The notes below the pieces were generated by a model. That model had not been told where the DNA came from, did not search any database, and worked only from the letters and a program-made list of their open reading frames with translations. Shown piece by piece: positions 1-10,905 of a stretch of DNA of 64,000 bases. The stretch lies in assembly GCA_015183035.1 (NCBI GenBank), contig JACZZP010000014.1:248001-312000 (forward strand). The letters are read 5' to 3'. This DNA comes from Meloidogyne chitwoodi. Its lineage: Eukaryota; Nematoda; Chromadorea; Rhabditida; Meloidogynidae. Position numbers and translations under genes: made by a program. Every line of letters starts with the position of its first letter. The stretch's first letter is position 1.

Positions 1-257
1 CTTACCTAATTATAATTAAAAATTTAAACCTACTTACAATTTCACATTTTAAATAAATTTCTGTCTCTTTCCGTACATTTTCTATAATTTTATCAGTTGG
101 AGGAGAATATTTTGGTGTTCTTAATTTAATAAAATAAATTATATTTAAAAAAAGAAAAAAACCCTGGTAAAGCTGGGACATGAATCATTCCAATAAGTAA
201 TGGATGAGTTTTTGTTGTTATTGCATTTTTTATTGTTTTATTAATATATCCAGTCAT
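1..257 (-). CDS. BtpA-family protein, N-terminal exons (partial)
   Basis: Exons complement(163..257, 38..119, <1..5), spliced in one frame from ATG at 257. The first exon ends CCA-GG before GT (162-161). The next begins after ..TTAAG at 120 and ends ATT before GTAAGT. A third starts at position 5 and runs off the window. The peptide holds HPLLIGMIHVPALPG followed by TP, the hallmark start of the BtpA/SgcQ TIM-barrel family (IGM-H-x-PALPG-SP). C. elegans has one such gene with a predicted mitochondrial product. Biochemical role is poorly known; in cyanobacteria BtpA affects photosystem I stability. Only about 60 residues are visible, so completeness cannot be judged. Start choice: first ATG of the open frame, followed within 18 codons by the conserved block. 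Confidence 0.75.
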
Positions 258-503
258 AAATTAATAGAAAATTATTTTTATTAATTAATACAATTAATGA
301 AAAAGATAAGGAAAAATATTTATTTAAAGAAAAATATACAATTTATTAATTACTCAGTAAATCAATTAAATAAGGTTAAAAATAGTGGTTGTTTATTTAT
401 TTATTTCTTTCAATAAAAAACATGTTGGACATAAAATTATAAACAAGTTTGCTTTAAAAAATTAAATAATTTCGAAATTATATAGTTAAATTATTAGTAA
501 AAA

Positions 504-566
504 TTATTTTTCAAGCATTCTTCGATCCATTTCTTTTTCTTTTATTTCCTTAGTGCGCGGCCATTG
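504..566 (-). CDS. possible terminal exon, unrecognised basic C-terminus
   Basis: After an AAATAG acceptor (plus 567-568) the minus strand reads QWPRTKEIKEKEMDRRMLEK and a stop. The charged peptide and the comparatively G+C-rich codons look coding in a very A+T-rich setting. No upstream exon could be joined with confidence. The rest of 258-822 shows nothing else I can support. Confidence 0.22.
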   Translation of the reverse strand, partial: QWPRTKEIKEKEMDRRMLEK

Positions 567-822
567 CTATTTCATTTATCGTTTTTGTGTAACATATTTT
601 TATTTCTTTATTTTCTCAAGACCTTGGGACAACTTTTTCAGTATTTTGGGCTGTGCAAGTCTTCTATCTTTTAATCAGTCTGTTAAATGGTCTCGTTTTT
701 AGAGCATTTTTGTATATGAATTAGAAGAGTTATAATGTGAACTCGCTCAAATATATGTTATAAAATTGAAATTGTAAGGAATGTGTATAAAATTATTTGA
801 AACTATGAATATGGTATATTTC

Positions 823-1038
823 TTAGTATTCTTTATCAAAAATTATTCTTTTTCGATAATTGTCGTCATATTTTTTAATGGTACCGTACGAATCAGTATA
901 ACATATATATTTTAACGTTGTAGTTCCGAAGATCTCACTGAGTTTTTTAAATAAAAATTCATTGTTACAATTTTCTTGTGATAAAGAAAATGTATGTCCA
1001 ACGGCATTTATTTTTATTGGAAAGAAAATATTCAACAT
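823..1038 (-). CDS. hypothetical 71-residue reading frame
   Basis: An ATG-initiated frame with mixed, non-repetitive composition (contains NAVGHTFSLSQENCNNEF and YICYTDSYGTIKKYDD). It does not resemble a family I recognise. It could be a single exon of a larger gene or a decayed transposon piece. The opposite-strand frame at 978-1190 is of lower quality and treated as its shadow. A+T-rich DNA without convincing coding follows to about 1.8 kb. Confidence 0.28.
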   Translation of the reverse strand: MLNIFFPIKINAVGHTFSLSQENCNNEFLFKKLSEIFGTTTLKYICYTDSYGTIKKYDDNYRKRIIFDKEY

Positions 1039-1809
1039 TATTATATCTAAAGTGTTATATTTTGTTTTATAAATTTACTTATAAATATACTGTGAATTCA
1101 ATTTATATTATACATATTTTGTTTAGAATAATAAGATTTTTTGAAGTTCCAAAGCAGAGGAAATCATCAAGAATATCAAATTTGAATTAAAATTATATTA
1201 TAAATTAATTTAAAATTCGTTTACGTTGTTAAATATAGAATATTCAAGTTAATATAAAGTAATTGAGCTTTTAAACAAAATATAAAAATTTTATTAAAAT
1301 TTAAATAAAATATAATTTGGCAAAAAGAAATACCAGTAAGATCGATGATTAATAAAGTCTATGATCAAGATGGTTTTGAGGAAATACAATTATAAAATTT
1401 ATATTTTTGTTGAATTTTAGAGGTAATTTAATAATAGGACATTTATCCCGACTTTGCTCATTTCGCACAATATTATTGAGGGGTTCATATTTCCCAGAAA
1501 TACTTGAATAGGTTATCAGGTCGTTGCACCAATTTTGATCGAAATTTGGAAAATAAAAGATGAAGTATTAATATTTCCAGATTATACTTACCTTGGAAAA
1601 CTTTTAACTTTTTTTGGACAAAACTGTGAATTATGTATGTAAAATTGAATCGATAAGTATTTCCGAATCAATGATATATATTTTTTTATGAAATTAAATT
1701 TTGACCATTTTTCCAATGTGAGGAAGTTGTTATTAAATGTCGATAGGCTGCTGCGAAGCGATTTAGTTTTTTTTAATTTTGTTTTTTTAATTTTGTTTTT
1801 TTATTTCAG

Positions 1810-1896
1810 ATGGCCGATTCAACAACGACAAATTTTGGTTGTTACATGGCTGACAAAGATTCTGGGTTTCTTGAATATAACTGTAAAGTGATTTAA
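1810..1896 (+). CDS. short exon-like frame, unrecognised
   Basis: A TTATTTCAG acceptor precedes ATG at 1810, and 28 codons (MADSTTTNFGCYMADKDSGF... ending KVI) run to TAA. Composition is protein-like and balanced. It could be a 3' terminal exon of a gene whose other exons I did not find, or a very short protein. No family is recognised. Confidence 0.3.
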   Translation: MADSTTTNFGCYMADKDSGFLEYNCKVI

Positions 1897-2409
1897 ATAA
1901 TGTTTCCATTGCTGCTTCTATGACATTAAATGCTGATTATTTAAATAAGATATTCAAATTTAATTTTAAATTATATATTTATATTTTTATGCATATTTTT
2001 AAGCTTGTTCTTATCTTTATTGAATCCTGGTAGGGCCTATATATTATATAAATTTTAAATTAATATTCTAAGTTTTATATTTAAATTATAAAAATATTTT
2101 AAATGCTAAATAATGTAAGAGGGAATTCTAAAACGACGCCCAAAAGAACCCTCAAGAGAAAAAGCATTATGATTCACGCTTTAAACGCTCATCCCGTTAT
2201 CTTTATTTTAATCTCTTATTTTACATGTACAATTTCAATGTTAACTAGCTTTAGATATTCCCACTATTTAAAGTAATTGTTGTGCCCCATTAAGGGAGTT
2301 CCTAGGCAATCATTCATATAATTGTATTTTAACCATTAAATAAAGCATGCTTATAATGATGTGTTGGAGGTAATGGCAGGGACTGATCAACCCTATATGC
2401 CGTTCTTAG

Positions 2410-2607
2410 GGACTTATAAAGATTAGGGGTTTAATTCCAATTTTGTTCCATCAAACACGCTTCAACCCAAACGGTAGCACCGGATGCCGAAGTGAATGCT
2501 TTGGCGATCCTCTGGCCTCAGGCTCACATCAACTGGAAATGAATTACAAAGGAAGTAGCAGCGTTGAATTGGAAATGCCACTAACTGAGCGTAAGAATAT
2601 GGTGAAG
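2410..2607 (+). CDS. candidate exon in a G+C-rich island
   Basis: The frame is open from 2410 to 2607 and closes at AAG before GTAAAAATT, a plausible donor. It includes NPNGSTGCRSECFGDPLASG and a charged tail ending LTERKNMVK. The stretch 2450-2610 is far richer in G+C than its surroundings. The opposite strand also has about 50 open codons here, so strand assignment is uncertain. It could be a transposon remnant. No family recognised. Confidence 0.25.
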
Positions 2608-2936
2608 GTAAAAATTATATAATAAAATAACAAATTTTGGAAGTCTGGAATTCTTAAAAAATATTAAATAATACTAATTAAAGGCCAAAATAATTAAGAT
2701 GTAAGACCCCGGGGCACTCTTCGGAGAAAAATGGATTTAAATAATAGTTTAAAATAAAATGTAATAAATTAATTAAATATAGAAATAATAAATAAACATA
2801 TTTGTCAACAAAATAAATTAATTTTAATCAATAAAAAAAATAATAAAATAATTTACTCATTTTTCTTTTAATTTTATATTAATTAATTAAATTATTTATC
2901 AAATCAGATAATTATTTATTTTCTCTCTTAATTGTT

Positions 2937-3236
2937 TTATTTTTCCTTTTTTGCAATCTTTCTAAAGATTAATATAACGGAAAGGAATTTTTTTTGTTCA
3001 AAAAAATCTTCGGAGTAATATGGAAAAAATAAAATAAATAGGTCGTCAATATAATATGCAGATTTTAAAATTGTCTTTCTCCTTTTTATTGTAACAGGTG
3101 CAATAAACAATTTAAAGAAAAAAGAGAGAATAGCATTAAGATTCAATTTCTCTCTTTTTTTAATAAAAAGGGTTGTAAACCTCTCAAAAAAAATAATACA
3201 GTAATCTGAGAAAAGAGTAAGAAATGGAATAAACAA
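2937..3236 (-). CDS. hypothetical reading frame (no ATG at 5' end)
   Basis: An uninterrupted 99-codon minus-strand frame that opens at TTG, rich in Phe, Ile and Lys with a charged C-terminus (FRKIAKKEK). It has no start ATG near the 5' end and no recognised domain. The plus strand has a shorter open stretch over the same bases. It may be an internal exon or chance openness in T-rich DNA. Confidence 0.15.
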   Translation of the reverse strand: MFIPFLTLFSDYCIIFFERFTTLFIKKREKLNLNAILSFFFKLFIAPVTIKRRKTILKSAYYIDDLFILFFPYYSEDFFEQKKFLSVILIFRKIAKKEK

Positions 3237-3430
3237 ACTTTGGATTTTTAATACTTCTTTCTTTTGGACGGTTTTCTAGTGAACCTAATTCACTAAATCT
3301 TTTAATACTTTTGTTATATATTTAAAACTAACATTTGAAATATTTTCTTTAATTTCATTAAATTTAAATCCTTCAAAATGCATTTTAATTATTTTTGCTC
3401 TAATTTTTCTTTCTTTAAAAAAAAATATAG

Positions 3431-3660
3431 TAAACCTGTATGTCGAAACCGAAAAGCAACGAAAAATATACTTAGATGATGGTAAGATTTTAATTTATTA
3501 TTTAATTTAAAAATTAAAAAATTTTTTTTTGCTCCTCCCATTTTTAAATTTTATTTTTAGTTGACGAGGAGAAGAGAGTAAAATGTAGAGAGAATGGGTG
3601 CCAAGGAGAAGTTCACAAATTTGGACTGTCCCTTAGAGACTCGTCAACTGTCGCAAAAGC
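3431..3660 (+). CDS. two-exon fragment, C-x4-C motif protein (copy 1)
   Basis: Exon 3431..3481 (after ATATAG; ends GAT-GAT-G before GTAAG) joins in frame to an exon from 3561 (after TTTTTAG). The joined peptide reads ...VETEKQRKIYLDD, then VDEEKRVKCRENGCQGEVHK and FGLSLRDSSTVAKA. The C-x4-C-x-G-x-V-H pattern recalls FLYWCH-type zinc fingers, but the evidence is weak. A diverged, stop-containing paralogue lies at 33460-33705, so this is a multicopy family. The 3' end was not defined. It could be the N-terminal finger of a transposase or transcription factor. Confidence 0.35.
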
Positions 3661-4229
3661 GACAATATATTATTATTTAATTAATTATTTATTTATATAT
3701 TTATTTATTATTAATTTTTTATATCAAAAAATGTTATCTTTAATATTTTTTTTATGTTATGTTAAAATTTATTTTTAACTTTTTACATTATAACTGTTAA
3801 CAAATATTATCTTCTTTTTTAATCTAATGAGCCTAATAAACAACTGTAAAAATTTACACTTTAACTTTCATTCTGATTTATTAATAATAATTTAATTCTA
3901 TTCAATAAATTTTTATTTTGTTGGTGGAAAATTTTTATTTGGAAAAAATAAAAAGTAAAAAACACTCAAAATCTAGTAAATACTACTACACATTATTCTT
4001 TCATAAGTTCTTGATTTTTATTAAATTTAAATAAAATAAAAATTATGAAAATTAATCATTTTATTTTATAATATAATTCAAATTTTTTAGATTTTTTAAT
4101 AAATAAATAAAATTTTTTATTTTTTTAAAGAAATGTCAACAAATATTGTTAAAAAAAGAAAAAATTCGCCTCCTAAAGCAACTCAATCAATTAATTCAAC
4201 CTTGTCTCAAAGGCCGTCTTTAAATCAAA
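3661..4229. other. A+T-rich spacer
   Basis: Long A/T runs with no convincing exon. An ATG frame from 4133 (62 codons, Ser/Thr/Lys-rich) overlaps the next gene out of frame and may be its displaced N-terminus if a one-base shift occurred near 4240. Confidence 0.4.
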
Positions 4230-4652
4230 ATGAATCTTCTCAAGAAAGAAAAACAAAATTTACAACAAAATTTAATACAAAATCAACAAGAACAACAATT
4301 ATTATTGGGACAAATAGCTAATAAAAGAATTAAACGAAATTTGCTCTCTCGGCCATTAAATGCCCATTTAATTGAATCATATAATACAAATATGAAATCC
4401 ACATCAACTGATTATATCATGTTACCATGGGCCACTGGACATATATTAGAGTAATTTGTTTTATTAATCATTAAAATAAATGTTTTTTTAAGCGAACTTG
4501 TTGGTACCGTGATTTATGTCCATAGGGGACCAACGTTAGTCAAGCGTTGGGATAGGGGAGATTGTCTTATACAACTAGGTCTCCAGCCGGATACAGAAAA
4601 TATTGCTGTCTGTTGTAGCAGGAGAATTTCTTATATGGAAATTGTTTTATGA
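4230..4652 (+). CDS. hypothetical two-exon protein with Gln-rich coiled coil
   Basis: Join(4230..4450, 4493..4652) gives 126 codons plus stop. The intron is 42 bases (GTAATTTG ... TTTTTAAG) and the frame is kept across it (ILD|ELVG). Residues about 3-30 are a Lys/Gln-rich coiled coil (LKKEKQNLQQNLIQNQQEQQ). The second exon is globular-looking (VIYVHRGPTLVKRWDRGDC). ATG 4230 is preceded in frame by TAA. An upstream ATG (4133) lies in another frame, so either the protein starts at 4230 or the upstream region has shifted. No family is recognised. The gene sits 200 bases from the left end of a hAT element and in the opposite orientation to its transposase. Confidence 0.45.
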
Positions 4653-4859
4653 GTTTTTAAAATATTATTTTTAGCAGTTTAAATTTTAGGATTAGCTTTT
4701 AATTCTTGTGATTAATATATCTGGAATCTCCCGTATAGACAAAATTGAAGTAATTTTTTACCATTGGAAATATTTACTAAAGGTATCTAAATATTATATT
4801 TAAAAATCTTGAAATAGTCGTTTTTAAGAACAATTAATTATATTATTTGCAATACAATG

Positions 4860-4867
4860 TTCTTAAC
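4860..4867 (+). repeat. target-site duplication of hAT element (left)
   Basis: TTCTTAAC, repeated exactly at 8437-8444 on the other side of the element. Confidence 0.9.
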
Positions 4868-4890
4868 CAGTGCTGGGTATTGGACGTTTT

Positions 4891-5066
4891 GTGGCTCCGG
4901 CTCCAGCTCCGGCTCCGGCCATTTTTAAAATTTAGCTCCGGCTCCAGCTCCGGCTCCGGCCATTTTTAAAATTTAGCTCCGGCTCCGGCTCCAGCTCCGG
5001 CCATTTTTAAAATTTAGCTCCGGCTCCGGCTCCGGAGCCGGAGCCAATCGGAGCCGGCTCCGGAGC
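4891..5066. repeat. left subterminal array of the hAT element
   Basis: Three to four copies of a unit of about 45 bases (AGCTCCGGCTCCAGCTCC... then CCATTTTTAAAATTT), ending in the palindromic block around GGAGCCGGAGCCAATCGG. The same unit occurs in the same orientation at 8268-8420. Subterminal repeats of this sort are usual binding sites of hAT transposases. That they are direct rather than inverted between the two ends is notable. Confidence 0.75.
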
Positions 5067-5184
5067 CAAATATGTTAAAAAAGAAGCTATGGTTTATAAA
5101 AAATTTTATTTCTGATAACAAATTAATATAATTGACAATTTTATATTAAAATTGAAAAATGGAAAAATGTTAAAAAATACCCAC

Positions 5185-8117
5185 TCAAATTTTTATCAAA
5201 CTATCATTAAATTTAAGCAACGTTTTACGGCGAACAGATTTCTCTTTTGAGGATGATTTGTGACCAACAGTATGTAGTGTAACTTGGGAAAAAAGGCGTT
5301 CAACTTCAGAACTAGTAGCAGGCGACGGCAGGATTTCATAAGCTAGTTTGTACAGGTTGGGAAATAGCTGAATGAATAATTTGTTGATATATACGATTAC
5401 ATTACCGTTTGATTGTCGACCCAAAAATTAATAGTATTCTTTTTAATTGGCCCTTTCTTCACTAATTCCAAATATTTAGCTATTTCAGCTTCAAGTTCAA
5501 GGTACGGGGAAGGATCTGAAATGTTAGGAGTAGATACACGTATCATTCCAAATCCAAAAGGGGATTCAACATCCTCTTCAATATTACAGGGAGTATAAAA
5601 TTCCTCATCGTTTGTTTTATGCATTTCAACGAACTGTAAGAATATTGTTTAAACTTAATGCAATATAAACCAGTTTCTTTAACGCTGTTCTGGCGATGTC
5701 ATAATAATCAGAAAGAAGAAATGCAACTGTTGTGTAAAGTACTGCTGAACTAATAAAAATAGGATCTGTTTCATTACCATTGATAACAGAAAAAATATGC
5801 GAAAATCGTTTATTTAGCGATTCATTGAAATCAGCTCCGTAAGAGCTCAACGAATCCTTAAGTGATAAACTAATTAGATATTTTAAAAACTAATTCATAC
5901 TGAAACAGTTGTCCTAAGCTGTATCAACCCTGGTAATAATAATGAAATTGTTGGAACAGTTGCAGATTGTAGTTTCTTCTTTAAAAAAATTAAGAGTAAA
6001 TTTATCTAATTACCTGAAACAAATAAACAGGCTCTACCACCTTCAAAATATCCGTTATTTCTTCCAAAGTTTCATGTGAGATAAAAGCCCATTTTTGTCG
6101 TATAATTAATTATACGAGTTGATCTTTAGGGGATTTAATTAATATATTATTTTACAATTTTATTGTTAATTTTACTTTACTACGTGATTTTCTCAGGAAA
6201 CATTGTTTCCTGAGAAAGTCCACACTCTCATTTCCCCATAATCTTTTATTATTGTTTTCTCTCCTCCATTAAGCCCACGCTAGGTCATACATATAAGAAA
6301 TCCCCTATATAAGCCAACACTTATTTCCACTAAGTAAGTCGTCTAGTATTCATTCAATTAAAAAAGGCCAAAGCCTTATTCCAAGTTTTATTTCTTCAAA
6401 ATTAAATATTAATTTATTATTTATTATTATATTCTTTATTAATTAAATAAATATTATTATTAATATTCTTTTTATTGGAAATAAATAATTAATTAAATAT
6501 TAGTTAATTACTTTCTAAAAAGTAAGTCTCGACACTCTTCTTAAAGAGTAAAAATTTCCTGTCAAGTAAATCTAATTTTATTCGACAATTTTTTTCTTAA
6601 ACAAATAGTATTAACAGAGTCAACTACTTCCATCAAACGCTTATAAGTGTGGTAAAGGCTAGACCAGCGAGTATTAGATGGCAATATAAGTTTTTTGTTT
6701 GTTAATTTGTATAATTCTTTTGTCTCTGAATGTGAATGTGCAAATTTGTTTAGGATAGAGAAAATATTTTTTTTGATCATTTTTGATTTATTTGTATTTA
6801 TCTCAAATGTGTCTTTCAGGCACAATTGTAATAAGTGTGCTGCACATGGTGAATGAGAACGAATCATAGTAAATTGTGATTCCTCAATTGGAAATAAACC
6901 TGAAATTTGTATTTAAATTCTTAAAGTATTCCATATGTATTATTACCTATATCGTCATTAGATTGCAGCAAATCTAATATTGATGATTCATCAGCTAAAT
7001 ATTCAAGGTCGTCTTCAGGCTCTGATTCATCACTTAATTGTTCTTCTTCTTCCTTTCCAAATTCACTAAAAAATTAAATTATCAGTTTTTAGTCATTATT
7101 ATTAAAACCGAAAAGCGGCTTTCATATTAGCAGCAGAGTCTGTTACTATCCGAAGAATCTTCTCTTTATCTATTTTGTATTTATCCAAAATATTGTTAAA
7201 TAAATTTAGAATATTCTGAGATGTGTGGGCAAAAGGGATTTCCACAACGTCTAATGCTAATGATGCAATAGATCCTTTTACAGTACTAAAATAATGTGCA
7301 CAAACCTAAATTTATTGTGAAAATATTTTTTAATTTTACTCACTCCAAGGTAGGAATTCATCATTCCTTTAGTTGTATAGATGTCTGTAGAAAGAGTAAT
7401 TTTTGCTGGGCACTGAGATAAAATAATTGATAACCGTTCACAGACATCCATTAATTCTTTATCCATTTCCTTTGCTAGCGTTTTTCTGTCTGGTAATTTA
7501 AAACCAGGGTGAGTATCGGCAAACAGCTGAATATAAAAATTAAATTAAAAGTAATCGTTTTGGTTTATTACTTTTAACCATTTATTTTCAACATGATAAG
7601 AAGGAAATGTGCTAGTTGCTGCGTATAACGTAAAATACCTTCTAGCTTTTGTTTTGCCTAGCACTACAGGAAATTCCAGTTTCTTCTGGTTGTCTTGTTC
7701 GTTTTTAATATTCTTTTCAAGTTCAAGATATTTTTGATGATGTTCTCTCTCAAAATGCCTTTTTATATTTGATGCCTTAGGTTTCATAAATATCTGATTG
7801 CAGCCGCTAATTGAACACTTACCACTGTAAACCAAATCTATATATGGAGAACGTTCTAAATATAAATATCTAGAAGTAAAAATTTAAAAAAATACTTGTA
7901 ATTTTTCTTTTTTTATTCGTACTAGTAGTGACAGAACTGGTCCCGTCATTACTTGATCCATTTGAAGACATTTATGAATATTTAAAGGTTTTAACAAAAG
8001 ATTAAAGCCTATTGAATAACTTTCAGCTTTAAGTAAGGGTATTAAATATTTATTTGCTGAAAACAGTAAAAAATAAAAGGCATATATTCGATTGAACATA
8101 TGACTAAAAGACGCCAT
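5185..8117 (-). pseudogene. hAT transposase, multi-exon, interrupted
   Basis: Minus-strand pieces in order: N-terminal region about 8117-7884. BED-type zinc finger about 7835-7545 (SISGC...KRHFEREH). Catalytic start about 7466-7278 (STDIYTTKGMMNSYLGV, the usual hAT DIWTS-K-YLG block). Middle 6867-6562 (HSPCAAHLLQLCLKD and NTRWSSLYHTYKRLME, hAT CAAH-LQL and TRW-S-Y blocks). Then about 6095-6008 (EEITDILKVVEPVY), and the C-terminal dimerisation region 5424-5185 (LPSPATSSEVERLFSQ, the hAT PATSAPSER-FS block). Between the TRW and EEITDIL pieces lies a 0.45-kb insertion with a stop shortly after its edge, so the copy is probably inactive. Function: cut-and-paste transposition using the flanking termini. 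Confidence 0.82.
6096..6560 (+). mobile_element. LTR-like insertion inside hAT transposase
   Basis: The segment separates two adjacent transposase blocks. It starts TGTCGTATAA, contains a strong TATA-like CCTATATAAGCC at about 6303 followed by an AATAAA-free T/A-rich tail, and has GTCTCGACA near its right edge, so TG...CA-like ends are possible. ATTTT on both sides (about 6090 and about 6573) could be a 5-bp duplication. It also contains a small hairpin (TCAGGAAACA/TGTTTCCTGA, about 6194-6218). A solo LTR is the simplest reading, but exact edges are unsure. Confidence 0.4.
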
Positions 8118-8267
8118 TAGTTGGCTATTTTTTCAATATTCTTCTCTCACATATAAATAAAATCTCTATTTTAATCTAACGCAGTCTTAATTATTTATTG
8201 CGCTCACTTCTCACTCACAAAATATCTCTCTCCCTTGTCTGGCCGGGGCTATGGGGACTTGAAAAAA

Positions 8268-8427
8268 CTTAGCTCCGGCTCCAGCTCCGGCTCCGGCCAT
8301 TTTTAAAATTTGGCTCCGGCTCCAGCTCCGGCTCCGGGCATTTTTAAAATTGAGCTCCGGCTCCAGCTCCAGCTCCGGAGCCGGAGCCAATCGGAGCCGG
8401 CTCCGGAGCCAAAATCCGGAGCCATAC
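8268..8427. repeat. right subterminal array of the hAT element
   Basis: Copies of the same GGCTCC/CCGGAGC unit with the CCATTTTTAAAATT linker as at the left end, finishing GGAGCC-AATC-GGAGCCGGCTCC just before the terminal ATACCCAGCACTG. Confidence 0.75.
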
Positions 8428-9129
8428 CCAGCACTGTTCTTAACTCTTCAATTAATAAATAATAATTTTTTACAAATATAAATTAATTAAGTTCATTTTT
8501 CCATCTTTTTTTTTTTGTATAAAAAAATACTTTTTAAAAAAAGTATTTAACTCAGTTCCACCCTTTTGTTCTACATAAAACTTATAAAAAGATTTGTTAT
8601 GTGTCCGCATGTAGCGGTCCAGCACATGGCGTTAGGATGTCATTAAATAATTTTATAATATAAGTAATTTTTAAAATATTTTTCTTATTTAAATTATCAT
8701 TTCTTAAAAATATTTAATTTATTTACAGATAAAAAATATCTCATTTATAATATTACTTATATTTATATTTGAAATTTTATAATTTATTTTTAAAATTTTG
8801 ATAACCTAACCCTGCTTATTTAGCTTCATCATGCACATCATTTATTAATATGTTTGTACGAGTAATTTATTATATTCTTACTCGTTCTGTTTGCATCGAT
8901 TTTTTTAAATTTTATTTTAAAAGTCTGCGTTATATTTTTGTGATTACATTTATATATACAGAAAAATAAATTTTTAGTATTTTTATTTTTTAATATCTAA
9001 AATATTTTATTTAAAATCTATTAATTCATGTTTCATTGGAAAATGTTTTATTCATATTTGTAAAAAATTATTTTTTTAAAACATATTGTTATTTTAAGAT
9101 TAATTTTCAAAATTATTTGACTTACGTGT

Positions 9130-9710
9130 GATCTAGCTTAGGGTGCATCCCCGTCCCCGCACCCCCGAAACCCCGACCCGGTCCCCGACATTTTTAGAGT
9201 TTTACCCTGACCCGAACCCCGACATGCTTCCCCGACGGTTTTCGGGGATAAAACACCCCTTATGATGGAGTTATTGAAAAATAATTTCGATTTTTTTTTG
9301 CATTTTTTCTAACTTTAACTCAAATATAAATACATTCGAATTGACTTAATATTTTATTTTCTTTTATCTATTTTCTGTTAACATTGTTTTTTGTTTGTTT
9401 ATAAGATTCAATGGCTAATAAAGTTTCAGAAATTTGAAGCTTTTTTACAAAAATACCGGCTGAAGAAAGTGCGAAGTGCCTATATTGTAAAGGTAAATTT
9501 TCTTGCAAAAAAGGAAGCACGAAAGGTCTCTGGAACCATTTGAAATAAGTCAGAAAAAGATTGGCAGTAGATTGTGATTTGTTTACATGGTGGCGTGAAA
9601 ATGGAGGAAACTTTCCTGAGCTGTCAAATATTGCAAAGATGGTTCATTCATTCTAGCGAGTTCAATATCATCTGAACGTTTATTCTCAAAAGCGGGATCA
9701 TAACTTTTAT
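9130..9710 (+). pseudogene. internally deleted hAT transposase relic
   Basis: A TIR-like TAGGGTGCATCCCCG and C-rich subterminal repeats (9139-9250) precede ATG 9411. The frame reads KVSEI-stop-SFFTKIPAEESAKC, LYCKGKFSCKKGSTKGLWNH, a BED zinc finger (C-x2-C ... H), with an in-frame TGA where Trp is usual. It is followed almost directly (9570-9705) by TWWRENGGNFPELSNIAKMV and, after a frameshift, LASSISSERLFSKAGS. That is the C-terminal hAT dimerisation block (SS-SER-FSKAG). The whole catalytic middle is missing, so this is a non-autonomous derivative. A related TIR occurs at the right edge of the ATPase intron insert (47.9 kb). Confidence 0.72.
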
Positions 9711-10734
9711 AAATACCTCCATTTTCCTCTTCCATGTATAAATCTATCACCTTTTTTCATTAGATCCCTTAAATTAATTTAATATATGATTTTAATTTAA
9801 TTTTTATTTTTAAAATTTTGTTTTTTATTAAAAATTTACTAAATCACACTGCTTGCATTTAAACAACTTAAATGGTTTAGATGCGAATAATAGTGTCGAA
9901 GCTAATGTGAACTATTTTTTGAAAGAAAACCGTTGATTTTCTTTGAATATATCATTGAAACAATACGCTGCAAAAAACGAATCCTCCTCAACGCCTTTAT
10001 ATTTTAATCTTTAAATTTTGCAGGCCTTTTGAACTCTAGTTTGTCTTCTTTTTCCAAATAATTTCATATTTTTCTCAAATTAAACTAAAAATTTATGAAT
10101 TTTGTTCTTTTTCTAAAATAAGCATAATAAATAATAATTTTAAAATACATTTTAACAAAATTAATAGTAAATTTAGTAAATTAATTAAAACATTTTAATG
10201 TTGTGAAAATAAATTTTTAAATAATTTTTGATTATTTTTGCATACAAATATGTAGTATATATTGATTTTTTGACTTAACAGATATACAAATTGTCTCATC
10301 TTTAATTTTATTCTAATTATAATTTTTTAATTTATAAAATCGACAGCATGTTCAAAGGCTGCCCAAAATGTGTAATAATGTTGCATAACCAAATGGAGAT
10401 TAGTATCACATTTTAAAAATTTTACTAGGAAGTAAAATTTTTTTGTTGAATTTTAAACAATTAATTAATTGAAAAAATTGTAGTTGTTCCACTTCTGTTA
10501 TATTAGTATATATTTTATTAAGTTTGTTAGTAAATTTAGCTAGATAAAGCACTATCTAATATAATATAAGGAACATCTCAATTCTTCATGTAAGCCATCT
10601 TTTAGAGGTGGAACTTCAAATTCAATAATTTTCTTTATAAACATAATTAATATGTTTTGTTTATTTTACAATAATTTATTAAATCAAACAAGTAAATATA
10701 GCATAGACTATTTTTTTATTTCGTATTGTTTGAA
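9711..10734. other. A+T-rich DNA with a dispersed-repeat segment
   Basis: No convincing gene. About 10560-10680 matches 14937-15060, 28860-28990 and 34795-34900 (core CTCAATTCTTCATGTAAG ... TTTTAGAGGTGG ... CATAATTAATATG), a dispersed family. Confidence 0.5.
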
Positions 10735-10905
10735 CAAATTGTGCCACTATTTGTCAAGTTTGATAAATAAATATGCTTAAAGATGTGTTGTATGTAATTT
10801 CTTTCGAGGTAACTAATTTTTTGCGTGCGTAAAAATGCTGTACTACTTCTTTTTAAAACAGTGATTTCACTTGTGCAATTCTCTATTTAATCGTTGCTTT
10901 TTTAT
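10735..10905 (-). pseudogene. decayed coding fragment, IENC-ITVLK family copy 1
   Basis: Minus strand reads IENCTSEITVLKRSSTAF, then LRTQKISYLERNYIQHIFKH and on to SNNTK and a stop. A second copy at 36450-36600 preserves IEYC...ITVLKTVRTAF in the same frame with stops. Conservation at amino-acid level between two otherwise diverged copies shows that this was protein-coding. Family not recognised. Confidence 0.4.

Larger units (their letters stand above)
4868..8436 (-). mobile_element. complete hAT-superfamily transposon
   Basis: The ends are CAGTGCTGGGTAT at 4868 and its inverted match ATACCCAGCACTG ending 8436. Perfect 8-bp target duplications TTCTTAAC flank them (4860-4867 and 8437-8444). 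Eight-base duplications and CAGTG-type termini are diagnostic of hAT elements. The interior holds a minus-strand transposase in several exons. CCGGAGC/GGCTCC-rich subterminal arrays lie at both ends and a 0.45-kb insertion sits near the middle. The intact duplication shows a fairly recent insertion. Confidence 0.92.
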
